Assembly: GCA_021325145.1 (NCBI GenBank)
Contig: JAJPHR010000102.1
Location: forward strand, 1 to 64,000
DNA from: Verrucomicrobiota bacterium
GTDB taxonomy: Bacteria > Verrucomicrobiota > Verrucomicrobiia > Limisphaerales > Pedosphaeraceae
Direction of reading: 5' to 3'
Length of the DNA: 64,000 bases
Below, in pieces: positions 16,147 through 24,227 of this stretch. Within the stretch, counting starts at the first letter, position 1. Every line of letters starts with the position of its first letter. Made by a program: the position numbers and the translations under genes. The notes beneath the pieces are model-generated. The model saw only the letters and a list, made by a program, of their open reading frames with translations. It was not told where the DNA came from and ran no database searches.

Positions 16147-18948
16147 ATGAGCGAAATGGAACAAGTAAGGGTGTTGCTCGTCGAGGATGATGAGGATGAT
16201 TACATACTCACCCGCGGGCTTTTCAACCAAGTCCGGGGGCACCGCTTCCAACTGGAATGGTTCACCTCCTATAATCTCGGGCTGGAGGCCATGATCCGAA
16301 ACCAGCACGACGTCTGCCTGGTGGATTATCGCCTCGGCGCCCGAAACGGCATCGATCTGTTGCGCGAAGCCAACCAGCGCGGTTGCCAAGCTCCCATCAT
16401 TCTCCTCACGGGCCTCGGCGAACACCAGGTTGATCTCGAGGCCATGAAAGCCGGCGCGGCTGACTATCTTGTCAAAGCCAGTCTCCAGGCGGATGCCCTC
16501 GAACGTTCCGTGCGTTATGCCCTCGAACGCAAACGCGCCACCGCCCGCGCCGCCTTTGAACAGGCCAGCCTCGCCGCCCTTGGCGCGGACATCGGCCTTG
16601 CGCTCACCCAGCGTGATGCGCTCGACGCGATCCTTTATCGTTGCGCGGACGCCATGGTTCGGTATTTGAACGTCCATCTCGCGCGGCTCTGGGTGCTCAA
16701 TTCCGCCGAAAAAATGCTGCACCTGAAGGCCTCCGCCGGCGCCATCAACGAAACCCAATGCCAGCCGCATCCCCTCACGTCGCTGAATCCCGAGCAAGAT
16801 CATATCAGTGAAGGCAAACCCGTGCTCATCAACCGCGCGGTGGATGATCCGCGCGTCCCCTGCCAGGAATGGGTGCGGCAGGAAAAAATCCAGGGCTACG
16901 CCGGCTATCCCTTGATGCTGGAAAACCGGCTCATCGGCTTCATGGCCGTCTTTTCCGTCAACCCCCTGACCGAGGCCGTCATCCAGCAAATGGGCTCCGT
17001 CGCCAACGGCATCGCTCTTTGCATCGACCGCAAGCGCTCCGAGGAAGCCCTGGGCGCGAGCGAGGATCGTTTCCGAACGGTGGTCGAAACCATCAAGGAA
17101 GTCGTTTTCCAGGTCGACGAGTTTGGTCAATGGACCTCGCTCAACCCCGCCTGGACTGAAATCACCGGCTTCGAGGTCAAGGAAGTCCTCGGCACGATGT
17201 TCCTCGAGTTTATCCATCACGATGACCGCCAGCGTAATCGTTTCATTTTCCTCCAGCTCATCGAACGCAAGCTCGACTATTGCCGCTACGAAACGCGCCT
17301 GCTCACCAAGGATGGCAAAGTCCGTTGGGTGGAAGTCTATGCCCAGCTTACGCTCGATGGTGATGGCAGCGTTCTCGGCACGTCCGGCAGTCTCACGGAC
17401 ATCACCGAACGCAAACAAGCCGAGACGCAAATCCAAAAGCTCGCCGCGTTTCCACAGGTCAATCCCAATCCCGTCCTCGAGTTCGACGCCGAAGGCAATC
17501 TCACCTACTTCAACCAGGCCGCTGAGGAACTCTCCACCTCGCTCGGCCAGAAACATCCCTTTGCCATTTTGCCGTCGAACGCGCCCGAGATCGCCCGGCA
17601 ATGCCTGGCCAGTTCCACCAGTCAGTTGCGCAAGGAAGTGGCCATGGAGGGCCGCACCATTTCCTGGTCCTTTTTCCCCATCACGGCCAGTCGCGTCGTG
17701 CATTGCTATGGCACGGACATCACCGAGATGCTCAATCTGGAGGCCCAATTCCGCCACTCGCAAAAGCTCGAATCGGTCGGCCAATTGGCGGCGGGCGTCG
17801 CTCACGATTTCAACAACATTCTCACCGTCATTCAGGGGTACTCGGACCACTTGCTGGCCCGTCACGACGGCGACGGCGCACTGACCGGGCCGCTCAAGCA
17901 GATTTCGCACGCCAGCCGCCGCGCCGCCGCGCTCACGCGGCAACTGCTGATGTTCAGTCGCAAGCAAGTGCTCCAACCCAAGGTCATCGACCTCAACACC
18001 GTCCTGGGCAATCTTTACAACATGCTCGCCCGCCTGCTCGGTGAAGACATCGCCGTCGAAACCAAGTACGCGCCTGATCTTCCGGCCATCGAAGCCGATA
18101 CAGGCATGATGGAACAGGTCATCATGAACCTCGCCGTCAATGCCCGCGACGCCATGCCCAAAGGCGGCCAGCTTTTGATCGAAACCGCCGCCATCGAAAT
18201 CGATGCCGCCGTCGCCCGCCAGCATCCCGATGCCCGCGCCGGCAAGGCGGTTTGCCTGAGCATCACCGACACCGGTTGCGGCATGGACCGCCAGACCTTG
18301 GGCCGCATCTTCGAACCGTTTTTCTCCACCAAGGAAGTCGGCAAAGGCACCGGCCTCGGCCTCGCCACGGTTTACGGCATCGTCTCACAGCACCATGGCT
18401 GGATCGACGTCAAGAGCGAAGTCGGCATCGGCACCACCTTCCATATCTTCCTGCCCGCCGCCGCCAAATCGGTCGAGCACACGGGCGACACCTCGGTGAT
18501 TTCACGCGCCGGCCCGCTCGGCCGCAATGAGAGCATTCTCCTCGTCGAAGACGAACCGATCCTCCGCGAATGGGTCAAACAAGTCCTGGAAGAACAAACC
18601 TACCGGGTCACCGAAGCGGGCACCGGCGTCGAAGCCTTGAAGATGTGGGACGAGCACAACGGCAAATTCGACCTGCTGGTCACCGACATGGTGATGCCCG
18701 AAGGCATGACCGGCCGCGATCTCGCCCTCCAACTCAGATCCCGCGCGCCCGCCCTCAAAGTCATTTACACCAGCGGTTACAGCGCCGACATCAACGCCAA
18801 GGACACCGAACTTCCGGACATTCCGTTTCTCCCCAAACCCTACGCCGCTCCCCAACTCACCCAACTCATCCGCGACACCCTCGACTCCCGCACCGCAGGC
18901 AAGGGAGCGCAAGACGCAACCCAGGCGTCAGCGCTGGCGGGTCAGTAG
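16147..18948 (+). CDS. Hybrid histidine kinase: REC-GAF-PAS-PAS-HisKA-HATPase-REC
   Basis: The 933-residue soluble protein has an N-terminal receiver (LLVEDDEDDYILT, Asp60 in CLVDYRLG), a GAF domain (about 155-298), two PAS domains (about 305-420 and 430-530), a HisKA with His553 in AAGVAHDFNNILTVIQGY, a HATPase with NLAVNARDAMP, DTGCGM and GTGLGLATVYGIV, and a C-terminal receiver with Asp847 in LLVTDMVMPEG. It has no membrane segment. Its two receivers, with the preceding kinase and single-domain regulator, form a candidate multistep phosphorelay. No DNA-binding output is encoded in the operon. Confidence 0.93.
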   Translation: MSEMEQVRVLLVEDDEDDYILTRGLFNQVRGHRFQLEWFTSYNLGLEAMIRNQHDVCLVDYRLGARNGIDLLREANQRGCQAPIILLTGLGEHQVDLEAMKAGAADYLVKASLQADALERSVRYALERKRATARAAFEQASLAALGADIGLALTQRDALDAILYRCADAMVRYLNVHLARLWVLNSAEKMLHLKASAGAINETQCQPHPLTSLNPEQDHISEGKPVLINRAVDDPRVPCQEWVRQEKIQGYAGYPLMLENRLIGFMAVFSVNPLTEAVIQQMGSVANGIALCIDRKRSEEALGASEDRFRTVVETIKEVVFQVDEFGQWTSLNPAWTEITGFEVKEVLGTMFLEFIHHDDRQRNRFIFLQLIERKLDYCRYETRLLTKDGKVRWVEVYAQLTLDGDGSVLGTSGSLTDITERKQAETQIQKLAAFPQVNPNPVLEFDAEGNLTYFNQAAEELSTSLGQKHPFAILPSNAPEIARQCLASSTSQLRKEVAMEGRTISWSFFPITASRVVHCYGTDITEMLNLEAQFRHSQKLESVGQLAAGVAHDFNNILTVIQGYSDHLLARHDGDGALTGPLKQISHASRRAAALTRQLLMFSRKQVLQPKVIDLNTVLGNLYNMLARLLGEDIAVETKYAPDLPAIEADTGMMEQVIMNLAVNARDAMPKGGQLLIETAAIEIDAAVARQHPDARAGKAVCLSITDTGCGMDRQTLGRIFEPFFSTKEVGKGTGLGLATVYGIVSQHHGWIDVKSEVGIGTTFHIFLPAAAKSVEHTGDTSVISRAGPLGRNESILLVEDEPILREWVKQVLEEQTYRVTEAGTGVEALKMWDEHNGKFDLLVTDMVMPEGMTGRDLALQLRSRAPALKVIYTSGYSADINAKDTELPDIPFLPKPYAAPQLTQLIRDTLDSRTAGKGAQDATQASALAGQ

Positions 18949-19239
18949 TCACAAGGTCCAAGGCTAAACAACAGGTTTGTTTCACCTTGTTCTCCCTTGT
19001 TCCGCCCCACATTCGTGCTCGTCCTCGTCGTCGTCCTCGGCCCTTGGTCCTCGGGCATTTGCCATCAGTCATTCTTTTGCCCCCCAAAGAGGGGTCCAGA
19101 CCCGTGACACCGTGACAACTCAATAAAGACGGGCCTTTTATGAGACGCAACCCGTGACATTACCCGTGACAACCCGTGACAGCCCGTGCCATTTGGCCCT
19201 CAAACCCTTGTCGCCGTTGCCGGTCGAATTTCTGGTCTT
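18949..19239. other. Intergenic region after the kinase operon
   Basis: No gene supported. It contains a CTCGTCCTCGTCGTCGTCC low-complexity tract near 19018-19035 and the CCCGTGACA repeat cluster described separately. No T-rich terminator was identified with confidence. Confidence 0.4.
19101..19190. repeat. CCCGTGACA direct-repeat cluster
   Basis: CCCGTGACA occurs at 19101 and 19151, and CCCGTGAC at 19163 and 19173, with a degenerate CCCGTGCC at 19183. The last three starts are ten bases apart, one helical turn. There are no spacers of CRISPR length. The cluster lies in non-coding DNA at the edge of repeat copy 2. Confidence 0.6.
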
Positions 19240-19461
19240 GATGGGGTTTTTGCGTCCCCTCTTCACGACGATGCCAGAAAACTTCGCCCATTCGAACGCA
19301 GCGGTTCACGCGGGACTGGCCATCCCACCCTAAAACAGCCAGAACCCCATCATTTCCACCTAACTCGCTGACCATCAATCGATTGCGCGCATTTTCTGCC
19401 GCTGGCAGCCATCCGCCGCAGAAAAAATCGAGGTTTAATTTGGTTTAATTTACTTTAATTG

Positions 19462-20866
19462 GAGGGTGTTCCGAAAGGCCCGAGCCGACTTTGCAAGTTT
19501 CTTAGCAAAATGAGCGAATTGGCTGCTACCGCGGTTTTTCCTCCTCCAAGCCAAATTCCAATTGTTGCCCCAGGAGATTTCTGAGCGGGTGCTGTTCCAC
19601 CGGCAGATCCAACCACGCCATCGTGCGCAACAGCGCCGCGCTGTCGGCCCAAAGGCTCATCTGCCAGGTTAGTCGCAAGCTGTTGAAAAACATCCGCCCC
19701 AAACCCAACTGGTTTTTCTCAAAGGATTGGGCGGCTTCAATCCAGGGTCGGACCTGGCGCAGTAAACGCTGGGCGGTGCGGCTGGCCAAGGGAAGTAATC
19801 CCAGCAAGGTTTCATGTTGCGCGGCCGGGTAACCGAAGTGACGCGGGCAATGCGCGGCTTCCCAACAATGGCCGCACAAGGCCGGCGCGGGCGGCGTGCG
19901 AAACCATTGGGTCGCACTCTCCACCTCATACTCCCACCATTCCAAGGTCTGGCCTTGCGGACATTGAACCAGCTGCTCACTAGCGTAGGGGGCGATCAAC
20001 TCCATCCCCTGGCGCAGCTTGGTCACCACCGCCGTCTGCCAGCCCGTGCGGGCGGCGCGCTTGTGTTTGGCAGACAAGTAACCCATGTCCGCCACGACCA
20101 GCCCCGGCCACCAACCCAGTTGCTTCTGGCACCAGCGCAAACTGGGCAAAAGCAAACCGACCTCGGCCAGATTGGCTGGCACCACCCAACTGACCAGCGG
20201 CAGCAGCGTTACCGCCGCATGGCGCGTGGGCAGCCACAGCCGCAGCGTGTGCTTCTTGTAGCCGACAAACCAACGGCTTTGACCCGTCTTAAAGGTGCGC
20301 CACCCCATCGCGGCCCGCGCGGCCGTGTAGGCCCCAGAGGCTTTTTTTTGAAACCGTCACAAGCCGCTTGCAAATCGATCGCATCCATCAAGGCCACCGC
20401 GTGGGGCTGAACCCCGCGCCGAGACAGCAACCGGGTCAGCAGATGTTGATTGATCTGGCGCAGGCCACTGACGCCAACCTCCTGGCGAAATTCATGCAAC
20501 ATGCGCGGCCCGGGCAAGGCCCGACACAGGCCACAGAACCGTCGCCAAGCCGCTTGCTCCGGCAATTGTGCCACAATCAAATTGAGCGAGTGCGAGGAGG
20601 TCAACACCGCCAACAAGTGCACGCGCCAAAGCTGCGCTGCACTCAGGGTGCAACGGCGCCCCCCGGTCGACGCGCGGGGATAGAGTTGGGTGATAAAAGC
20701 ATCCGGCACATAAGGCGCCAACATTTCCAAAAGCCGGGTGGTTCCAACGGGAGGCAAGGTGGTCATGCCTGCGGATCCTAACTCAGGAGACGGCGGCTGG
20801 CACCCCACTAAATTCGGCCTAGCTACCTGCGGCCAAAGCATTTACAAAAACTTTCGGAACACCCTC
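19462..20866 (-). mobile_element. 1405-bp insertion sequence with 16-bp terminal inverted repeats
   Basis: The ends are perfect inverted repeats: GAGGGTGTTCCGAAAG (19462-19477) and CTTTCGGAACACCCTC (20851-20866). A six-base target duplication TAATTG flanks it (19456-19461 and 20867-20872). The only gene is a DDE transposase read on the minus strand in two overlapping frames. The element interrupts repeat copy 2, and the pre-insertion sequence can be read from copy 1. Intact ends and target duplication suggest a fairly recent insertion. Family was not assigned; the transposase looks IS4/IS5/IS1182-like. Confidence 0.92.
19526..20766 (-). CDS. DDE transposase made by -1 frameshift (two overlapping frames)
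   Basis: The first frame starts at the ATG at 20766 and carries an N-terminal helical domain (LWRVHLLAVLTSSHSLNLIV) and the first catalytic Asp in LMDAIDLQAACDGFKKK. At that Lys run the minus strand reads TTTCAAAAAAAAGCC (A8, plus-strand T8 at 20342-20349). A -1 slip continues into the second frame, which then runs ASGAYTAARAAMGWRTFK, the second Asp in VVADMGYLSAKHKRAART, and a C-terminal RPWIEAAQSFEKNQLGLGR giving the Glu. The joined protein would be about 413 residues. Without slippage only a truncated N-terminal protein is made. Slippage on A runs is a known control in IS elements. Confidence 0.85.
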
Positions 20867-21255
20867 TAATTGACCTTAATTTCCCCGGTCGCCTCACGCC
20901 CAAGCCGCCAGAGCCACCCGCCCGGATTGCCGCTCCCGCCAATTTTTCGGGATAAGTGGAAATAAGGGAAAACCCGGCGCTCATTTTAGACTTTGTCACT
21001 CGGTTTTGCCGGTTTTGGACTCCAGCCTTTCAGCCTTCGCATTCAATTGTCAAAGAACCAGCCCAGGTTCAGACCGAGTGCCCCGACTCAAGGCTCCCAA
21101 CGGACTTAGGCAAAATTCACCCATGGCACGCATCCAATCAGATGCGCGCACATCATTCCCGCCTCAAGGATCGCCCTCCAAATCCTTCACTTCACTGCCC
21201 CCGAATTAAAGCACACCTCTTGCCTGAATGCAACTGCATTTTTCTTGTTCCACAG

Positions 21256-21355
21256 TCATCAGTTCCGGTGGCTGCACTGGATCAGTGCCGGGTTCCGGAG
21301 TGTTACCGGATGCGCGTACCATTTCGAATCCCTGAACGCGAGGTGGTAAACGGCA
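21256..21355. other. Short non-coding gap
   Basis: About 100 bases between the end of repeat copy 2 and the next gene, with no supported feature. Confidence 0.4.
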
Positions 21356-21973
21356 TCAGGTTGCAGCATCAGGTTTGAAGCGATGACGCCTCCGGCGCTT
21401 GATTGCGTTTCGGATAGCTTTATGGTTGTAAAGTTTAAGCGCCTTCGACTGAAATTGTTTTGCCGCGTGGAGTTCGCCGGCTTTGTCGAGGACTGTGACG
21501 AGGCGCACGACGTCACCAACAAAGATTGCCTTGTGCGCGCGTCTCGATGCTGCTTTATACCGGCTTGTTTCCGCATGCTGCATACCCTCTTCAAAATTGC
21601 GCTGCGCAATCTCAAAACGCATGGTGGGGTCGCCCAAGTGCTTTCTGGCCAGCACGTATTCTCCAGCAGCGATGATAGCTTCATCGGCCAAGTCGTAAAT
21701 CGAAGACGCAAATCGCTCATTCATTTTGTCGATTTTCTTGAACAGCGCAACCGTAGCGGCAGATTCTTTCAATCGGTCATTGATCGATTCAACATCATGG
21801 AATAAAGCCCGGTCTGCCTTGCCTCTCGATAAACTTGCCGTCTTCTTGTCACGGATTTTCCGTAAAGCGGCAAGGGCTGGCGGGTATTTCCGGGCGAGTT
21901 CCATCCAGTATGCGAGCGCGAAAGAAAGGCGCACACCGTAGGGCAAGCGCGGCAAGTTGATTGTCTTCCGCAA
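21356..21973 (-). CDS. Hypothetical protein, 205 aa, downstream of an ArsR-type regulator
   Basis: A soluble, helix-rich, basic protein. Notable strings are YPPALAALRKIRDKKTASLSRGKADRALFHDVESIN-type region (residues about 30-65, quoted here only by key parts: ALRKIRDKKT, LFHDVESIN) and a very basic C-terminus (IRNAIKRRRRHRFKP). There is no signal peptide, and I cannot assign a known domain. The start lies 10 bp after the stop of the ArsR-type gene on the same strand, so it is probably controlled with it. The basic tail might bind nucleic acid, which is only inference. Confidence 0.65.
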   Translation of the reverse strand: MRKTINLPRLPYGVRLSFALAYWMELARKYPPALAALRKIRDKKTASLSRGKADRALFHDVESINDRLKESAATVALFKKIDKMNERFASSIYDLADEAIIAAGEYVLARKHLGDPTMRFEIAQRNFEEGMQHAETSRYKAASRRAHKAIFVGDVVRLVTVLDKAGELHAAKQFQSKALKLYNHKAIRNAIKRRRRHRFKPDAAT

Positions 21974-21983
21974 AACAAAAGAA

Positions 21984-22280
21984 CTATCGGCACAGCTTGT
22001 CGAAACGAGACGCGCAGCATCCCAAGTCCAGGGTGCTTCCCTTGCGGGCCAGTTGTTTGATCGGAACCTTATGAAGATGCTTTTTGCCCTGACTATGCAT
22101 TTCGAGCAACCCGGCCTCCCGTAGGATTTGGAGATGCCTTGAAACTTTGTATTGCGGCATTTTTAACCGGGCCGCGATCTCATTCACGCTCAAATGTTCT
22201 TTTGACAGCAGCCGGACGATTCGCAGGCGGATCGGCTCGCTGAGTGCCTTCAAGGCCGGAATACAGTCAAAAGCTGTCAT
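21984..22280 (-). CDS. ArsR-family winged-helix repressor
   Basis: The start at 22280 gives 98 residues: ALKALSEPIRLRIVRLLSKEHLSVNEIAARLKMP-type N-terminal half (key parts LSEPIRLRIVRLL and SVNEIAARL) and the recognition helix/wing YKVSRHLQILREAGLLEMHSQGKKHLHKV. The C-terminus has adjacent cysteines in LDLGCCASRFD, possible metal or redox ligands. ArsR proteins repress metal- or stress-response genes until ligand binds. The upstream-extended frame overlaps the previous gene and is rejected. It lies near a putative metal-locus remnant at 24.2-25.5 kb but is not adjacent to it. Confidence 0.85.
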   Translation of the reverse strand: MTAFDCIPALKALSEPIRLRIVRLLSKEHLSVNEIAARLKMPQYKVSRHLQILREAGLLEMHSQGKKHLHKVPIKQLARKGSTLDLGCCASRFDKLCR

Positions 22281-22362
22281 CAGGCGCAGGATAAACGCTA
22301 CAACCGAACCTGCAGGTAGTGCCTTAATTTGCCTCTGCCGCGACTCAAATTTTGAACGATAC

Positions 22363-23478
22363 TCACTGTGGAAATTGTCTGACAAAGTTTGTTTTGTGCA
22401 AATCAAGAGCTAAATCAAAGTTTGTGGGTGTCCAAATCAAGTGAAAAGTATGCACGCCATTCTTCGTGCGTTGGATCGCGACACTGGCAGCTTGACCGTT
22501 CACTTGGCTCCCGTTGCGAGACCAAGTGCCAACGACCACCATGCGATTTGTACAGTCAACTACGATAAAAATATTGCTGCCACGTACCGCGGTGCGGGAG
22601 AGGGATGAATCAACATTCGTTTCGGCAAATGTAAAGACAATGCTTCCCTCCGTATGGTCAAGACTAGATGAAATACGCTGCGCCCAATTGTCATCAATCG
22701 GGCTGTGTTCGAGCGCATCCACCGGATGGAGCGTCTGTCCATCTTTTAGAAAACGGTGAAGTTCAAAAAAATTAAATTGCTTATGAAACTGATTGGTCGT
22801 TATCGATGAACTCCCGCTGTAATAAAGAACAAGCTGAACGGAAAAATCGTTTGTGGCCTGACGATTTAGAAACAGTTCTTTTAGAGTGCTTTGGAAGGCA
22901 TGGGGAGCGATTTCGTTTATTGTCGATGCAAGGTTTTCACTACTGTAGCTGCTGTCAGATTCCGTATTGTGGTGGATATGGTACGCTGCTGCTGTGCTTG
23001 CATTGTTGACAAGATCGAAATGATACCACACCGAATTCGATGTTACCGAGTCAATTATACAGGTTGCGTCAAGATTTGGCTGTTCGGACGATCCTATAGG
23101 CACCATTGCATTTCTGTAGACAACCCAACCGACAGCAATCGTTGATAAAACCCATAATGAGATTGACCAGCGTCGATTTAGAAGTTTTGTAAGAAAATAA
23201 CAACACGCCGAATGTGCAATCAAGATCGTAGCTGAATAAAGCAAAATATCCGCGACATCGTGAGCATGAATAAGATCAGGCCATGCCCAAAGAACATTGC
23301 CGCTCAGGAGCCCCGTAAATCCGCTCCATTGAAGGGGAGTCAAACGTCTTGCTATTCCTGGCTTCGGATTCGATGGGTCGAATTTCTTTTTTGGCTTGCT
23401 CTGCTTTTTCTTACGGGGTGCTTCTTCGGGAGTGCCATCACCGCCGCTTTCTTCAGGAGTAGGCAATGAATCTGGCAT
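22363..23478 (-). CDS. Hypothetical membrane protein, 371 aa
   Basis: The N-terminus is charged and Pro/Lys-rich (PRKKKQSKPKKKFDPSNPKP), followed by about three hydrophobic helices (residues about 50-125, including DILLYSATILIAHSACCYFL and SLWVLSTIAVGWVVY). An extracytoplasmic domain of about 240 residues rich in Ser, Asn and Thr follows. No domain is recognised. GC content and codon use are lower than in flanking chromosomal genes, in line with acquired DNA. It lies 115 bp downstream of the small ribbon-helix-helix-like gene on the same strand. Confidence 0.65.
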   Translation of the reverse strand: MPDSLPTPEESGGDGTPEEAPRKKKQSKPKKKFDPSNPKPGIARRLTPLQWSGFTGLLSGNVLWAWPDLIHAHDVADILLYSATILIAHSACCYFLTKLLNRRWSISLWVLSTIAVGWVVYRNAMVPIGSSEQPNLDATCIIDSVTSNSVWYHFDLVNNASTAAAYHIHHNTESDSSYSSENLASTINEIAPHAFQSTLKELFLNRQATNDFSVQLVLYYSGSSSITTNQFHKQFNFFELHRFLKDGQTLHPVDALEHSPIDDNWAQRISSSLDHTEGSIVFTFAETNVDSSLSRTAVRGSNIFIVVDCTNRMVVVGTWSRNGSQVNGQAASVAIQRTKNGVHTFHLIWTPTNFDLALDLHKTNFVRQFPQ

Positions 23479-23593
23479 TTGACATCCTCAATATGTGTGC
23501 AATTTTTCCTTCGCTTTGGGTGCGTAAGTTAATCGGCCAAACCCGCGTTCCTTACAATCGCGGATTGCGAGTCCGAGGCTCGCCGCATCCATA

Positions 23594-23764
23594 TCAAACC
23601 GCATTGGCGAGCAATGTTTTCCGTATCCAATCAGATTTGGAATCTTTGGCACGCTCCACGGCTTCAAGAATCTTCTGGTGTTCCTCTGGCGATACCCTCG
23701 CATTTACCATAATGCCGCGTTTCTTGGCTTTCGGAACTTTCGGCCTGCCCATCTTGGTTTTCAT
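23594..23764 (-). CDS. Small ribbon-helix-helix-like protein, 56 aa
   Basis: The minus strand encodes a 56-residue protein beginning MKTKMGRPKVPKAKKRG, then IMVNARVSPEEHQKILEAV and ERAKDSKSDWIRKTLLANAV. The basic Gly-Arg-Pro start, a short beta strand (MVNARVS) and two amphipathic helices are the layout of ribbon-helix-helix DNA-binding proteins, such as antitoxins and plasmid copy-control regulators. A well-formed promoter with an inverted repeat lies immediately upstream (23776-23829), which fits autoregulation. No toxin is recognised next to it. Confidence 0.7.
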   Translation of the reverse strand: MKTKMGRPKVPKAKKRGIMVNARVSPEEHQKILEAVERAKDSKSDWIRKTLLANAV

Positions 23765-23775
23765 AAATACTTTGT

Positions 23776-23829
23776 GTAAGACGAAAATAATCGTTGACAG
23801 AATATACTTTTTGTCTTACCGTTAGTCAA
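23776..23829 (-). promoter_or_regulatory. Divergent promoter with GTAAGAC inverted repeat (operator candidate)
   Basis: For the minus-strand small gene, TTGACT (plus 23824-23829), 17 bases and TATATT (plus 23801-23806) form a near-consensus promoter. GTAAGAC (23776-23782) and GTCTTAC (23813-23819) form an inverted repeat; the right arm sits in the promoter spacer and the left arm just past the expected start site. A weaker plus-strand TTGACA at 23793-23798 could serve the transposase fragment. Confidence 0.6.
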
Positions 23830-23842
23830 CATTAAATTTGAT

Positions 23843-24013
23843 ATGGCAAACAAGCTCGCAATCGAAAAGAAAATCGCGGTGATTTCCATGCTGGCGGAAG
23901 GCTCCAGCATCCGGGCTGTCGAACGCATCACGGGCGTCAATCAGAACACCATTATGAGCCTCGGGAAGCGCGTCGGCAATGCTTGCGCCAAGCTCATGAG
24001 GTATTCAGCCTGA
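23843..24013 (+). pseudogene. IS1-like transposase N-terminal helix-turn-helix fragment
   Basis: The frame encodes 56 residues: MANKLAIEKKIAVISMLAEG, SSIRAVERITGVNQNTIMSL, GKRVGNACAKLMRYSA. The pattern SIRAxxRxTGVxxNTxxxL is that of the N-terminal HTH of IS1-family transposases. The catalytic DDE part is missing and another reading frame takes over, so it is a truncated remnant. It has its own ATG and could still give a short DNA-binding peptide. Confidence 0.6.
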
Positions 24014-24162
24014 CCGGGCACCCAAAGGCCAAGCGCTGTTACGGCTGGACATACGGCGAGCCAGAGGAATTCATCACGGTCTTGGAAATTCCGCCCGTCG
24101 ATTCACCCCAGAGCGCGGTTAAGGTTGGGGTTGCTTATCAGATTAAGAAGGCCCGAAAGTGA
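23998..24162 (+). pseudogene. C-terminal fragment of an unidentified small protein
   Basis: In the next frame, overlapping the HTH fragment by 16 bases, 54 residues are open to a TGA: EVFSLTGHPKAKRCYGWTYG, EPEEFITVLEIPPVDSPQSA, VKVGVAYQIKKARK. The composition is protein-like and not shadow-like. No start codon is evident, so this looks like the 3' end of a gene joined to the transposase fragment. The family is not identified. Confidence 0.4.
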
Positions 24163-24227
24163 CGGTCGGGTTTCAAATTAAGGCACTACCAACCTGCAAG
24201 CAGGTTTGTTCAAACCGAAAATTGGCA

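Larger units (their letters stand above)
19240..21255 (-). repeat. Long dispersed repeat, copy 2, split by an insertion sequence
   Basis: In reverse orientation this region reproduces the repeat at about 190-805: the block GACTGGCCATCCCACCCTAAA near 19314-19334, the AT-rich AATTTACTTTAATTG at the IS junction, then after the IS AATTTCCCCGGTCGCC, GACTTTGTCACTCGGTTTT, and TTCAATTGTCAAAGAACCAGCC near 21042-21063. Removing 19462-20866 and one TAATTG restores continuity with copy 1. The two copies face each other across about 18.4 kb. Ends are approximate. Confidence 0.78.

Noticed and set aside
16021-18225. Long minus-strand open frame of 734 codons
   Set aside because: It lies antisense to the response regulator and hybrid kinase, whose domains are complete. 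GC-rich codon bias keeps the antisense frame open.
19101-19190. CRISPR array
   Set aside because: Repeat unit is only nine bases with 1-3 base gaps or irregular distances, and no cas genes are present.
190-21255. Composite transposon made of the two inverted long repeats
   Set aside because: The repeats encode no transposase, the enclosed genes are housekeeping, and the IS lies in only one copy with its own target duplication.
23594-23764. Complete toxin-antitoxin pair
   Set aside because: The RHH-like protein could be an antitoxin, but no neighbour resembles a known toxin. Kept only as a small regulator.
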